A stretch of DNA of 5,629 nucleotides, taken from NCBI GenBank assembly GCA_913031525.1, contig CAJWGC010000078.1, forward strand, positions 1 through 5,629, given 5' to 3'. Each line of letters begins with the position of its first letter. Position 1 is the stretch's first letter. The DNA comes from an uncultured Acidimicrobiia bacterium (lineage in GTDB: Bacteria; Actinomycetota; Acidimicrobiia; Spongiisociales; UBA5794). This document shows positions 1 through 4,973 of the stretch, one piece after another. Below the pieces are notes generated by a model. That model was not told the origin of the DNA and did not search any database. It saw only the letters and a list, made by a program, of their open reading frames with translations. The position numbers were made by a program, and so were the translations under genes.

Positions 1-152
1 GGAAGATTTGAGACCTCTTTGCTTCTCTACTTGCGGGGAGGTGGTCGAAAGTAACGACATTCGTTGTGTGCTCGCGGTTATCGGATGTATTTCAGAGTTG
101 CTGAGGTCCTCGTCGATAGCGATTCTCGTTGTGCCGTTACTATCGAGTCACT
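1..152. other. Unassigned 5' end of window, possible tail of an upstream gene
   Basis: No gene can be named here. On the + strand, the frame starting at base 2 stays open to a TGA at 158-160, overlapping the next gene's ATG. Its translation is rich in Ser, Leu and Cys and shows no family motif. The frame starting at base 1 gives 17 residues and then TAA at 52-54, which would also suit the end of an upstream gene. The minus strand has no long convincing frame, though a start at 60 reading out of the window cannot be excluded. I see no clear promoter hexamer pair, hairpin or T-run. Sequence to the left of the window would decide this. Confidence 0.3.
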
Positions 153-779
153 ATGAGTGATCTTGCTCTCGTCACTGTCTCTATTTTCGCGTTGCGTCAC
201 GAAGCAGAGATTGCAAAGGCCCGATTAGCTGCAGAAGGAATACCTGCTCACGTTCAGGCGGACGATGAAGGTGGACTCAATCCGGGATTCTTCGATGAAT
301 ACGGGGTTCGTCTTGTTGTCAGGTTGGAGCAACGCGATCTCGCTTTGAAGACGTTACGGAAAGACGTCAGTGAGGCAGATGTTGTGGTCTTGCATCCTGA
401 GCATCGCGAAGCCATTTTTGCTCATACTCGATTCTGCGCACCGAAAGAAGCATGTGGTCTACTTGCTTTTGATGTTCCAGGCAGAGTCAGGTTCGTCTAT
501 TGCTTGACTAACGCTGATCGGTCGCCTTACCGATTCACTGTCGATTCGAATGAACACTTCAAGGCCGTCCTTCATGCTGAGAGCAACGGTTGGGAGATAG
601 CTGGGTCTTTTCATTCTCATCCTATCGGTACCCCAGAACCATCTCAGGCTGACGTCGCGGCTGCCCTTGATCCGACATGGGTGCACATGATCGTGGCGCA
701 CCACGGTGACGATCTGGTTGTGATGGCTTATCGCGTCGAATTCGGGACGGTCGTTGATGTTCCGATTCACTTCCGTTGA
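153..779 (+). CDS. DUF2007-JAMM fusion: Mec-like Mov34/MPN/PAD-1 metallopeptidase
   Basis: A 208-residue cytosolic protein with two domains. Residues about 4-70 resemble DUF2007 (putative prokaryotic signal-transducing domain): an LVTV strand, a helix with EAEIAKARLAAEGIPA, then a GLNPGF segment and a GVRLVV strand. Residues about 80-208 are a JAMM zinc metallopeptidase with every expected ligand: Glu99 in KEACGLL, His154 and His156 in FHSHP, then Ser164 and Asp167, matching the E...HxH(x7)SxxD signature. The M. tuberculosis homologue Mec (Rv1334) removes cysteine from the sulfur carrier CysO during cysteine synthesis; that role is known for the family and only inferred here, because no cysO or cysM lies beside it. 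An in-frame TTG at 129 would add eight residues. I prefer ATG 153 because DUF2007 begins directly after it, although only a weak GAG (145-147) precedes it. It heads the apparent operon. The family call is firm; the substrate is unknown. Confidence 0.9.
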   Translation: MSDLALVTVSIFALRHEAEIAKARLAAEGIPAHVQADDEGGLNPGFFDEYGVRLVVRLEQRDLALKTLRKDVSEADVVVLHPEHREAIFAHTRFCAPKEACGLLAFDVPGRVRFVYCLTNADRSPYRFTVDSNEHFKAVLHAESNGWEIAGSFHSHPIGTPEPSQADVAAALDPTWVHMIVAHHGDDLVVMAYRVEFGTVVDVPIHFR

Positions 780-843
780 GCCAGTTACGCTGGGCGATGG
801 ATAGAGAGCATCGCCGCGCCTATTCTCATATTGGAAGCCGGAC

Positions 844-847
844 GGAG
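844..847 (+). promoter_or_regulatory. Ribosome binding site supporting the GTG start at 854
   Basis: GGAG lies six bases before an in-frame GTG at 854. It favours that start over the upstream TTG (776) and ATG (797), since those would add a 26- or 19-residue basic, unconserved extension ahead of the first MBL-fold strand. Confidence 0.55.
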
Positions 848-853
848 CGAATT

Positions 854-1600
854 GTGGAATTGACTGTCCTGGGAAGCAGCGGCGGTTGTGCCGCACCTGG
901 TAATCCTGCATCCGGTTATCTAGTGACCCACGAAGATACTGTTATCTGGTGTGACGCAGGCCCGGGGACGTTCATGGCCCTCATGGATCATCTCGATCCG
1001 GCCGATATCGATGCTGTAGTAGTCAGTCATGTACACACCGACCATTGCGCGGACCTCGTAGCTTTCTATGGCTACATGGCTTATGGGCCTAGTGGAGTCA
1101 TTCCTGTACCTGTGTTTCATCCACAGGGCGCGGTCGATCCGATTGCTAGTTTTGTTCGAGCCGAGGCAGAACACTTATTTTTTATGACTCTCGATTTCAA
1201 TCAGGTAGATGCTGGAGATACCGTGAGGGTGGGCTCCATGGAATTGAGTTTTGCACTTACCAATCATCCTGTTCCCACGTTGGCAACCAAGTTCACGGCA
1301 GAAGGTCGTTCGCTCGCGTATTCTGCCGATACTGGACCAGGAGGTGGATTTCCAGAGCTGGCTTTAGGGGCCGATGTTGTACTGTGCGAGGCAACAGGAG
1401 TGGGTCCGCGCGGTCCGCAGAGTGATGAGTATCACCTCAATGCTGGAGAAGCCGGTGTTCTTGGAGCCAAGTCAGGTGCGGCGCTGATTGTGACACACGT
1501 TTCCCCTACAGTGGATTCTGCGCTGGTAATTTCTGAGGCCGCTGCGACCTACGGATCGGATCCTTTGTTGGCGTTACCTGGACTGTCTATTCGAATCTGA
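854..1600 (+). CDS. MBL-fold hydrolase, Rv1339-type (probable cyclic-nucleotide phosphodiesterase)
   Basis: A 248-residue metallo-beta-lactamase-fold hydrolase, predicted cytosolic with no signal peptide. The start GTG 854 gives MELTVLGSSGG, the usual opening strand and glycine turn of this family. The metal site is complete: His59-x-His61-x-Asp63-His64 (SHVHTDHCADL), His138 (TNHPVPT), Asp159 (YSADTGPG) and His215 (VTHVSP). A further His195 lies in YHLNAGEAG, a region typical of the RNase Z and Rv1339 branch. Rv1339 of M. tuberculosis is reported as an atypical class II cAMP phosphodiesterase. Placement between a mec homologue and rph matches the mycobacterial order and supports that assignment over RNase Z, whose exosite arm I do not see. 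With the GTG start, 74 bases separate it from the upstream gene; 15 bases separate it from rph, so co-transcription is likely. The fold is certain. The cAMP substrate is inferred by homology and context. Confidence 0.88.
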   Translation: MELTVLGSSGGCAAPGNPASGYLVTHEDTVIWCDAGPGTFMALMDHLDPADIDAVVVSHVHTDHCADLVAFYGYMAYGPSGVIPVPVFHPQGAVDPIASFVRAEAEHLFFMTLDFNQVDAGDTVRVGSMELSFALTNHPVPTLATKFTAEGRSLAYSADTGPGGGFPELALGADVVLCEATGVGPRGPQSDEYHLNAGEAGVLGAKSGAALIVTHVSPTVDSALVISEAAATYGSDPLLALPGLSIRI

Positions 1601-1603
1601 ATC

Positions 1604-1610
1604 GAGAGGA
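1604..1610 (+). promoter_or_regulatory. Strong ribosome binding site for rph, fixing a TTG start
   Basis: GAGAGGA ends five bases before TTG 1616. No ATG or GTG lies nearby in this frame, and the translation from TTG begins directly at the RNase PH N-terminus (MRTERAFDELRPV), so the rare start is well supported. Confidence 0.7.
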
Positions 1611-1615
1611 AACAC

Positions 1616-2323
1616 TTGAGAACGGAACGAGCGTTCGACGAACTTCGCCCAGTAGAAGTGATTCGTGGATATACCGAAATGACTCCAGGATCCGTGCTCT
1701 TTAGCGCAGGACTGACCCGGGTGCTTTGTACAGTCTCTTTCGACGAAGATGTGCCTCCATGGATGCGTGGAGCTCAGGAGGGATGGATTACCGCCGAGTA
1801 CGCGATGCTTCCGGGATCAGGAACGGAGCGCATATCACGTCGTTCGATCTCCGGAGGGCGTAACAAAGAGATTCAGCGTCTCATCGGTCGTTCGCTGCGT
1901 GCTGCTGTTGATCTCGCGGCGATGCCCGAATTGACAGCTCGCGTGGACTGCGATGTGCTTCAGGCCGATGGCGGCACACGAACGGCTTCCATTACCGGAG
2001 CTTGGATTGCCCTTTCGGATGCTTTTGATCAACGCATCGCAGAAGGCAAGCTCGATGCGAGCCCGATTCGTCGCCATGTTGCCGCGATCTCGGTCGGGTT
2101 ACTTGATGACAGTCCCTTTCTCGATTTGGACTATGAAGAGGACGTCTCTGTTGACGTCGATTGCAACTTCGTTATGACTGATGATGGGAGATTGGTTGAG
2201 ATACAAGGGACAGCAGAAGGCGAGCCGTTCTCGCGAACTTCACTAGAGGGCATGGTCGGTCTCGCTTCGCAAGGCATCAGCGAATTGATCGGTATTCAAG
2301 CAAATATCCGGGACAGCGGGTGA
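1616..2323 (+). CDS. rph: Ribonuclease PH (tRNA nucleotidyltransferase)
   Basis: A 235-residue phosphorolytic 3'-5' exoribonuclease that trims the 3' ends of tRNA precursors using inorganic phosphate; the family forms ring-shaped hexamers. Signatures in order: ELRPVEV near residue 10, GWITAEYAMLP (57-66), Arg82 in GGRNKEIQRLIGRSLRA, the hallmark CDVLQADGGTRTASITGA (112-129) with phosphate-binding Thr121-Arg122, YEED (173-176) and Asp182 as likely metal ligands, and VEIQGTAEGEPFSR (194-207). The length is close to the usual 235-260. Three points are unusual. The N-terminal DGR is replaced by TER with the Arg kept. The arginine-rich loop before GGR is about three residues shorter than in M. tuberculosis RphA (compared from memory). 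GRTQEI reads GRNKEI. No catalytic residue appears lost. The stop overlaps the rdgB start. Confidence 0.96.
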   Translation: MRTERAFDELRPVEVIRGYTEMTPGSVLFSAGLTRVLCTVSFDEDVPPWMRGAQEGWITAEYAMLPGSGTERISRRSISGGRNKEIQRLIGRSLRAAVDLAAMPELTARVDCDVLQADGGTRTASITGAWIALSDAFDQRIAEGKLDASPIRRHVAAISVGLLDDSPFLDLDYEEDVSVDVDCNFVMTDDGRLVEIQGTAEGEPFSRTSLEGMVGLASQGISELIGIQANIRDSG

Positions 2324-2919
2324 GGCCACGTCGCGTCGTTGTGGCGAGCCAGAACCTAGATAAGATCCGGGAGGTCGAGGCGATTGTGGCGATAGTGGCC
2401 CCTGAAGTGGAAATTATGCGCGGTCTCAAATGGCCTGATGTAGCTGAGACTGAATCCAGCCTTCAAGGGAATGCGATTTTAAAAGCTAAGGCAGTCGCTG
2501 GATATACAGGCCTGGCCGCGCTTGCTGACGACACTGGACTTGAAGTCGAGGCTCTTGGTGGCGCACCTGGGGTGATGACGGCCCGCTTCGCGGGTCTTGG
2601 GGCCACGTACAAGCAGAATGTCGATTTACTTCTTCAACGTTTGGATGGCGCCGATTCGCGCAAGGCTGTCTTTCGAACCGTCATCGCGTTGGTCGATCCG
2701 AGAGGATCTCAGACTGTGTCCCAGGGGGTGTTACATGGCCGGATAACTTGTTCTCCCCGAGGAATGGGAGGTTTCGGTTACGACTCTGTATTCGAAGTTG
2801 ATGGAAAGACTTTGGCGGAGATGCCGCCGTCCGAAAAAAATAAGATCAGCCATCGGGCGTTGGCTTTGCATTCCCTTGTTAGCAAGGTTTGGGGAGGAGG
2901 GACTGCTAGCCAGCGTTGA
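2320..2919 (+). CDS. rdgB: Non-canonical purine NTP pyrophosphatase (RdgB/HAM1 family)
   Basis: A 199-residue house-cleaning enzyme that hydrolyses dITP, ITP and XTP to monophosphate and pyrophosphate, keeping deaminated purines out of nucleic acids. Family motifs are complete: VASQNLDKIREVE (8-20, the SxNxxK phosphate-binding motif with Lys15), LADDTGLEVEALGGAPGV (68-85) with metal-binding Asp70 and catalytic Asp71, ARFAG (88-92), GGFGYDSVF (150-158) and EKNKISHRALAL (172-183), whose SHR contacts the base. FGYDSVF has Ser where Pro is usual, a minor change. The GTG start at 2320 overlaps the rph stop as GTGA with no strong Shine-Dalgarno sequence of its own, so translation is probably coupled to rph. 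The rph-rdgB pair is conserved in many actinobacteria. It ends 28 bases before the convergent sulfotransferase stop, with no hairpin terminator in the gap. Confidence 0.96.
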   Translation: MRPRRVVVASQNLDKIREVEAIVAIVAPEVEIMRGLKWPDVAETESSLQGNAILKAKAVAGYTGLAALADDTGLEVEALGGAPGVMTARFAGLGATYKQNVDLLLQRLDGADSRKAVFRTVIALVDPRGSQTVSQGVLHGRITCSPRGMGGFGYDSVFEVDGKTLAEMPPSEKNKISHRALALHSLVSKVWGGGTASQR

Positions 2920-2947
2920 ATTTCTGTTCGGGCTGCAGGGGTCGTTT

Positions 2948-3748
2948 CTAGCCCGCAGAGTCCCTAGTAAGCCATCGGCGTAGACGCATTGCCGCGATGG
3001 CGCGTATTCCGGGAAATCGGTACTTCAATATGCCCAATTTGGTAAACCTTTCAGGCCAATAACTCCTCGACCTATCTGGCTGTATGTTTACCAGCGCTTG
3101 GAGCCAGGAGTCGTCGTCCTCGTATCCAAATTCAATGAGGTCATCGGTGATGGAGCCATGGATTTGTAGTTGGCTGGCAACACGAGGAAGGTGGTTACGC
3201 CAGTTCCCAACGCTCTTTGATGAGATTGCACGAACTCCGTTGAGGGCTCGCATCGATTTTATGGAGGGCTTGGTGACCTCGTGGTATCGACTGAATGGTG
3301 CTGTTCTCTTGAGATATGGGATATGAGTCTCGATTTCCTTTTGAACTGCGTCTGGGTCTGTTACTAGATCTTCGTACCGTATTGTCAGGAATCTTGGGTG
3401 GTCTTTTACTTGTCGCCAGTAGGGAAGATATGTCTTCCAGTAACGAAGTCCTGCCCAGTACCGGTCCGGAGTTTTTCGATGTTTGCTCACAATTGCATCT
3501 CGTGGATCTCGCATCATGCACATGATGTGGAGATTGGGATTGGCTTCTAGGAACATCTGCGCAATGAGAATGTCGAGATTGGCTTTCGTGAGATAGGTAC
3601 CTTCTGGGAGACGGGTTTTTGTGAAAATCCGGTCTTCATGAGATGTTGCCTCTTCGATTTCAAAGCAAGCGATGCTGGCTTCAGTGAGGAGAGTGGAGCC
3701 GGTTCGAGGTCCTAGCCCGACGATGTGGATGCGATTCTGTCTTGCCAT
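2948..3748 (-). CDS. Sulfotransferase-domain protein (PAPS-dependent), substrate unknown
   Basis: A 266-residue protein of the P-loop sulfotransferase superfamily, which moves a sulfuryl group from PAPS to a hydroxyl or amine. Residues 9-21 (IVGLGPRTGSTLL) form the 5'-phosphosulfate-binding loop directly after the start, which fixes the start at 3748. MMRDPRDAIVSKHRK (78-92) is the 3'-phosphate-binding strand and helix, with Arg80 and Ser88 as expected ligands. RYEDLVTDP (124-132) and VGNWRNHL (180-187) are further family motifs. No signal peptide or membrane span is evident; the C-terminal 30 residues are strongly basic, which could favour contact with membrane or an anionic acceptor. It lies opposite to both neighbours: convergent with rdgB and divergent from the oxidoreductase, so it is its own transcription unit. 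A sulfated lipid, glycan or small metabolite are all possible products. The family is confident; the acceptor cannot be read from the sequence. Confidence 0.87.
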   Translation of the reverse strand: MARQNRIHIVGLGPRTGSTLLTEASIACFEIEEATSHEDRIFTKTRLPEGTYLTKANLDILIAQMFLEANPNLHIMCMMRDPRDAIVSKHRKTPDRYWAGLRYWKTYLPYWRQVKDHPRFLTIRYEDLVTDPDAVQKEIETHIPYLKRTAPFSRYHEVTKPSIKSMRALNGVRAISSKSVGNWRNHLPRVASQLQIHGSITDDLIEFGYEDDDSWLQALVNIQPDRSRSYWPERFTKLGILKYRFPGIRAIAAMRLRRWLTRDSAG

Positions 3749-3880
3749 GGTTGCGGTCGATACCCTAGAGCGTTCCTGTATGAACGAGGGTTATCAGTTG
3801 TGTATTCCTGAACGCGAAGATTCCCACTGAGAACATTTGGTATCGGTAAGATCAAGTCGGTACTGTCGACGAATTGAGCA
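3749..3880. promoter_or_regulatory. Divergent intergenic region between sulfotransferase and oxidoreductase genes
   Basis: These 132 bases must carry the promoters of both flanking genes. A motif occurs twice: TTCCTGTATGAACG at 3773-3786 and TTCCTGAACG at 3805-3814, starting 32 bases apart (about three helical turns). The first copy sits in a small inverted repeat, CGTTC (3771-3775), a six-base loop, GAACG (3782-3786). GCGTTC (3770-3775) also pairs with GAACGC (3810-3815). This could be an operator, but the units are short and the link to regulation is inference. No convincing minus-strand promoter hexamers were seen. Confidence 0.35.
3837..3866 (+). promoter_or_regulatory. Candidate promoter for the LLM oxidoreductase gene
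   Basis: TTGGTA (3837-3842) and TACTGT (3861-3866) are separated by 18 bases and resemble sigma-70-type -35 and -10 boxes. Transcription would start near 3873, only about eight bases before ATG 3881. No Shine-Dalgarno sequence precedes that ATG, consistent with a nearly leaderless mRNA, which is common in actinobacteria. Both hexamers deviate from consensus, so this is tentative. Confidence 0.3.
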
Positions 3881-4870
3881 ATGCGTTTCGGCCTCTTTCT
3901 CCCACAGGGCTTTCTCCGTGAGCTTTCGAGTCTTGAGCACGGAGAGGAATGGGATCGTATTCTGTCCGTCGCGGAACGTGCTGAGTCTCTGGGTTTCGAG
4001 TCGGTTTGGGTTTACGACCACTTTCATACATGGCCCGATCCAATCATCGAGCGCGTTTTCGAGGCTTTTACGTTGTTGACAGCAGTAGCGGCAACGACAA
4101 AGAATGTCCGTCTGGGTCAGATGTGTACATGCAACGAACTTCGGCCTCCTGCTTACCTAGCCAAGATCACATCCACGATTGACGTCATCTCGAGAGGTCG
4201 ACTTGATGTTGGACTTGGGGCAGGTTGGTACGAAGAAGAACTTCGTGCTTATGGATATCCGTTTCTCGAGGATTCTGTGCGTATCGCCCGCCTCGGCGAA
4301 TCGGTTCGTATTCTCAAGGCAATGTGGACTGAATCTCAGACTTCTTTCGATGGTGAGCATTACCAGATCAGTTCCGCAATCAACGAGCCGAAGCCTTTGC
4401 AGAATCCACATCCACCGCTCTGGATCGCTGGTGGAGGAGAACGGAAGACACTCCGGTTGGTTGCTGAGCATGCCGATTGGGCCAACTTCGGATACACCGT
4501 TGACGAATTTGTTCGTAAGAAGGATGTGCTCGAAAGTCATTGCGTTTCGGTAGATCGCGACCCTGCTGATATCGGACTTTCCGCGAATCTTGGCGTTTTT
4601 CTTGCTGAGACAGAATCTCGAGCCCAAAGTAATCGAGAAGCCATCCGTACTCGGCTAGAACCAAAATTGCGGTCTGCCACAGGTATCACACTTGATGGGG
4701 GAACTTTTGGAACATCTTTCACTGGATCCTCCGAGATGCTGGTCGATTGGCTCGGGACCTGGATGGACGCCGGACTGGAATACGCCTTGATTCAGCTTTG
4801 GGATTCAGTCAATGACCCCGAATCGCTAGAGCGTCTGGCCGTTGAGGTGATGCCCAATTTTTCCACTTGA
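3881..4870 (+). CDS. LLM-class (F420-type) flavin/deazaflavin oxidoreductase
   Basis: A 329-residue member of the bacterial luciferase-like monooxygenase superfamily, a TIM-barrel oxidoreductase using F420 or FMN. Evidence in order: MRFGLFLPQG as the first barrel strand, ILSVAERAESLGFESVWVYDHF (27-48), TKNVRLGQM (73-81) followed by a Cys-Thr-Cys, the family signature DVISRGRLDVGLGAGWYEEE (101-120), LGESVRILKAMW (138-149), FDGEHYQ (156-162), PHPPLWIAGGGERKTLRLVAEHADWAN (176-202), and a C-terminal helix region ending at 329. The length is typical of actinobacterial F420-dependent LLM proteins. The specific substrate cannot be inferred; such enzymes cover sugar phosphates, alcohols, cofactor precursors and xenobiotics. 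ATG 3881 begins at the first strand, so the start is reliable even without a ribosome binding site. A gap of 103 bases follows before the TPP enzyme, so joint transcription is possible but unproven. Confidence 0.9.
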   Translation: MRFGLFLPQGFLRELSSLEHGEEWDRILSVAERAESLGFESVWVYDHFHTWPDPIIERVFEAFTLLTAVAATTKNVRLGQMCTCNELRPPAYLAKITSTIDVISRGRLDVGLGAGWYEEELRAYGYPFLEDSVRIARLGESVRILKAMWTESQTSFDGEHYQISSAINEPKPLQNPHPPLWIAGGGERKTLRLVAEHADWANFGYTVDEFVRKKDVLESHCVSVDRDPADIGLSANLGVFLAETESRAQSNREAIRTRLEPKLRSATGITLDGGTFGTSFTGSSEMLVDWLGTWMDAGLEYALIQLWDSVNDPESLERLAVEVMPNFST

Positions 4871-4929
4871 TGCCGAATAGGCTTGAGTACTAGATCGTCA
4901 CTCTTCAGCGCTGTTGTTTCGTCTCGGAC

Positions 4930-4935
4930 TAGAAT
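4930..4935 (+). promoter_or_regulatory. Candidate -10 box ahead of the TPP-enzyme gene
   Basis: TAGAAT matches the TATAAT consensus at five of six positions and would start transcription near 4942, giving a leader of about 32 bases that includes the GGAG at 4960-4963. No good -35 lies at the proper spacing: TTGTTT at 4914 is too close and TTCAGC at 4904 is about 20 bases away. Tentative. If real, this gene has its own promoter apart from the oxidoreductase. Confidence 0.3.
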
Positions 4936-4959
4936 CTTCTTACCGATTTTTGACGGAAT

Positions 4960-4963
4960 GGAG
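4960..4963 (+). promoter_or_regulatory. Ribosome binding site for the TPP-enzyme gene
   Basis: GGAG lies ten bases before the in-frame TTG at 4974, somewhat far but usable. It is the best support for that start, since no in-frame ATG or GTG precedes the conserved TGADLL segment; another TTG at 4950 is further upstream without a good site. Confidence 0.45.
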
Positions 4964-4973
4964 TAGTGGTTTT

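Noticed and set aside
776..853. Extended N-terminus of the MBL protein from TTG 776
   Set aside because: The added 26 residues are basic, unlike any family N-terminus, and a better-placed GGAG and GTG lie at 844-856.
459..911. A long minus-strand open frame opposite the JAMM gene
   Set aside because: It lies antisense to a gene with a full JAMM signature, and its translation shows no recognisable domain; it is a shadow frame.
2971..3001. Imperfect hairpin (GCCATCG paired with CGATGGC) downstream of rdgB, considered as a terminator
   Set aside because: It lies inside the coding end of the convergent sulfotransferase gene, has no T-run on either side, and is explained by the arginine- and alanine-rich codons there.
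3771..3786. CGTTC-loop-GAACG resembling an actinobacterial LexA (SOS) box
   Set aside because: The half-sites are in the reverse order: the SOS box is GAAC followed by GTTC, while here GTTC precedes GAAC. The match is not real.
4157..4627. Long minus-strand open frame within the LLM oxidoreductase gene
   Set aside because: It is antisense to a well-supported full-length family member and carries no motif of its own.
4906..4913. CAGCGCTG palindrome after the oxidoreductase gene, considered as a terminator
   Set aside because: It has no loop and cannot form a usable hairpin, and only a mixed TTGTTTC stretch follows.
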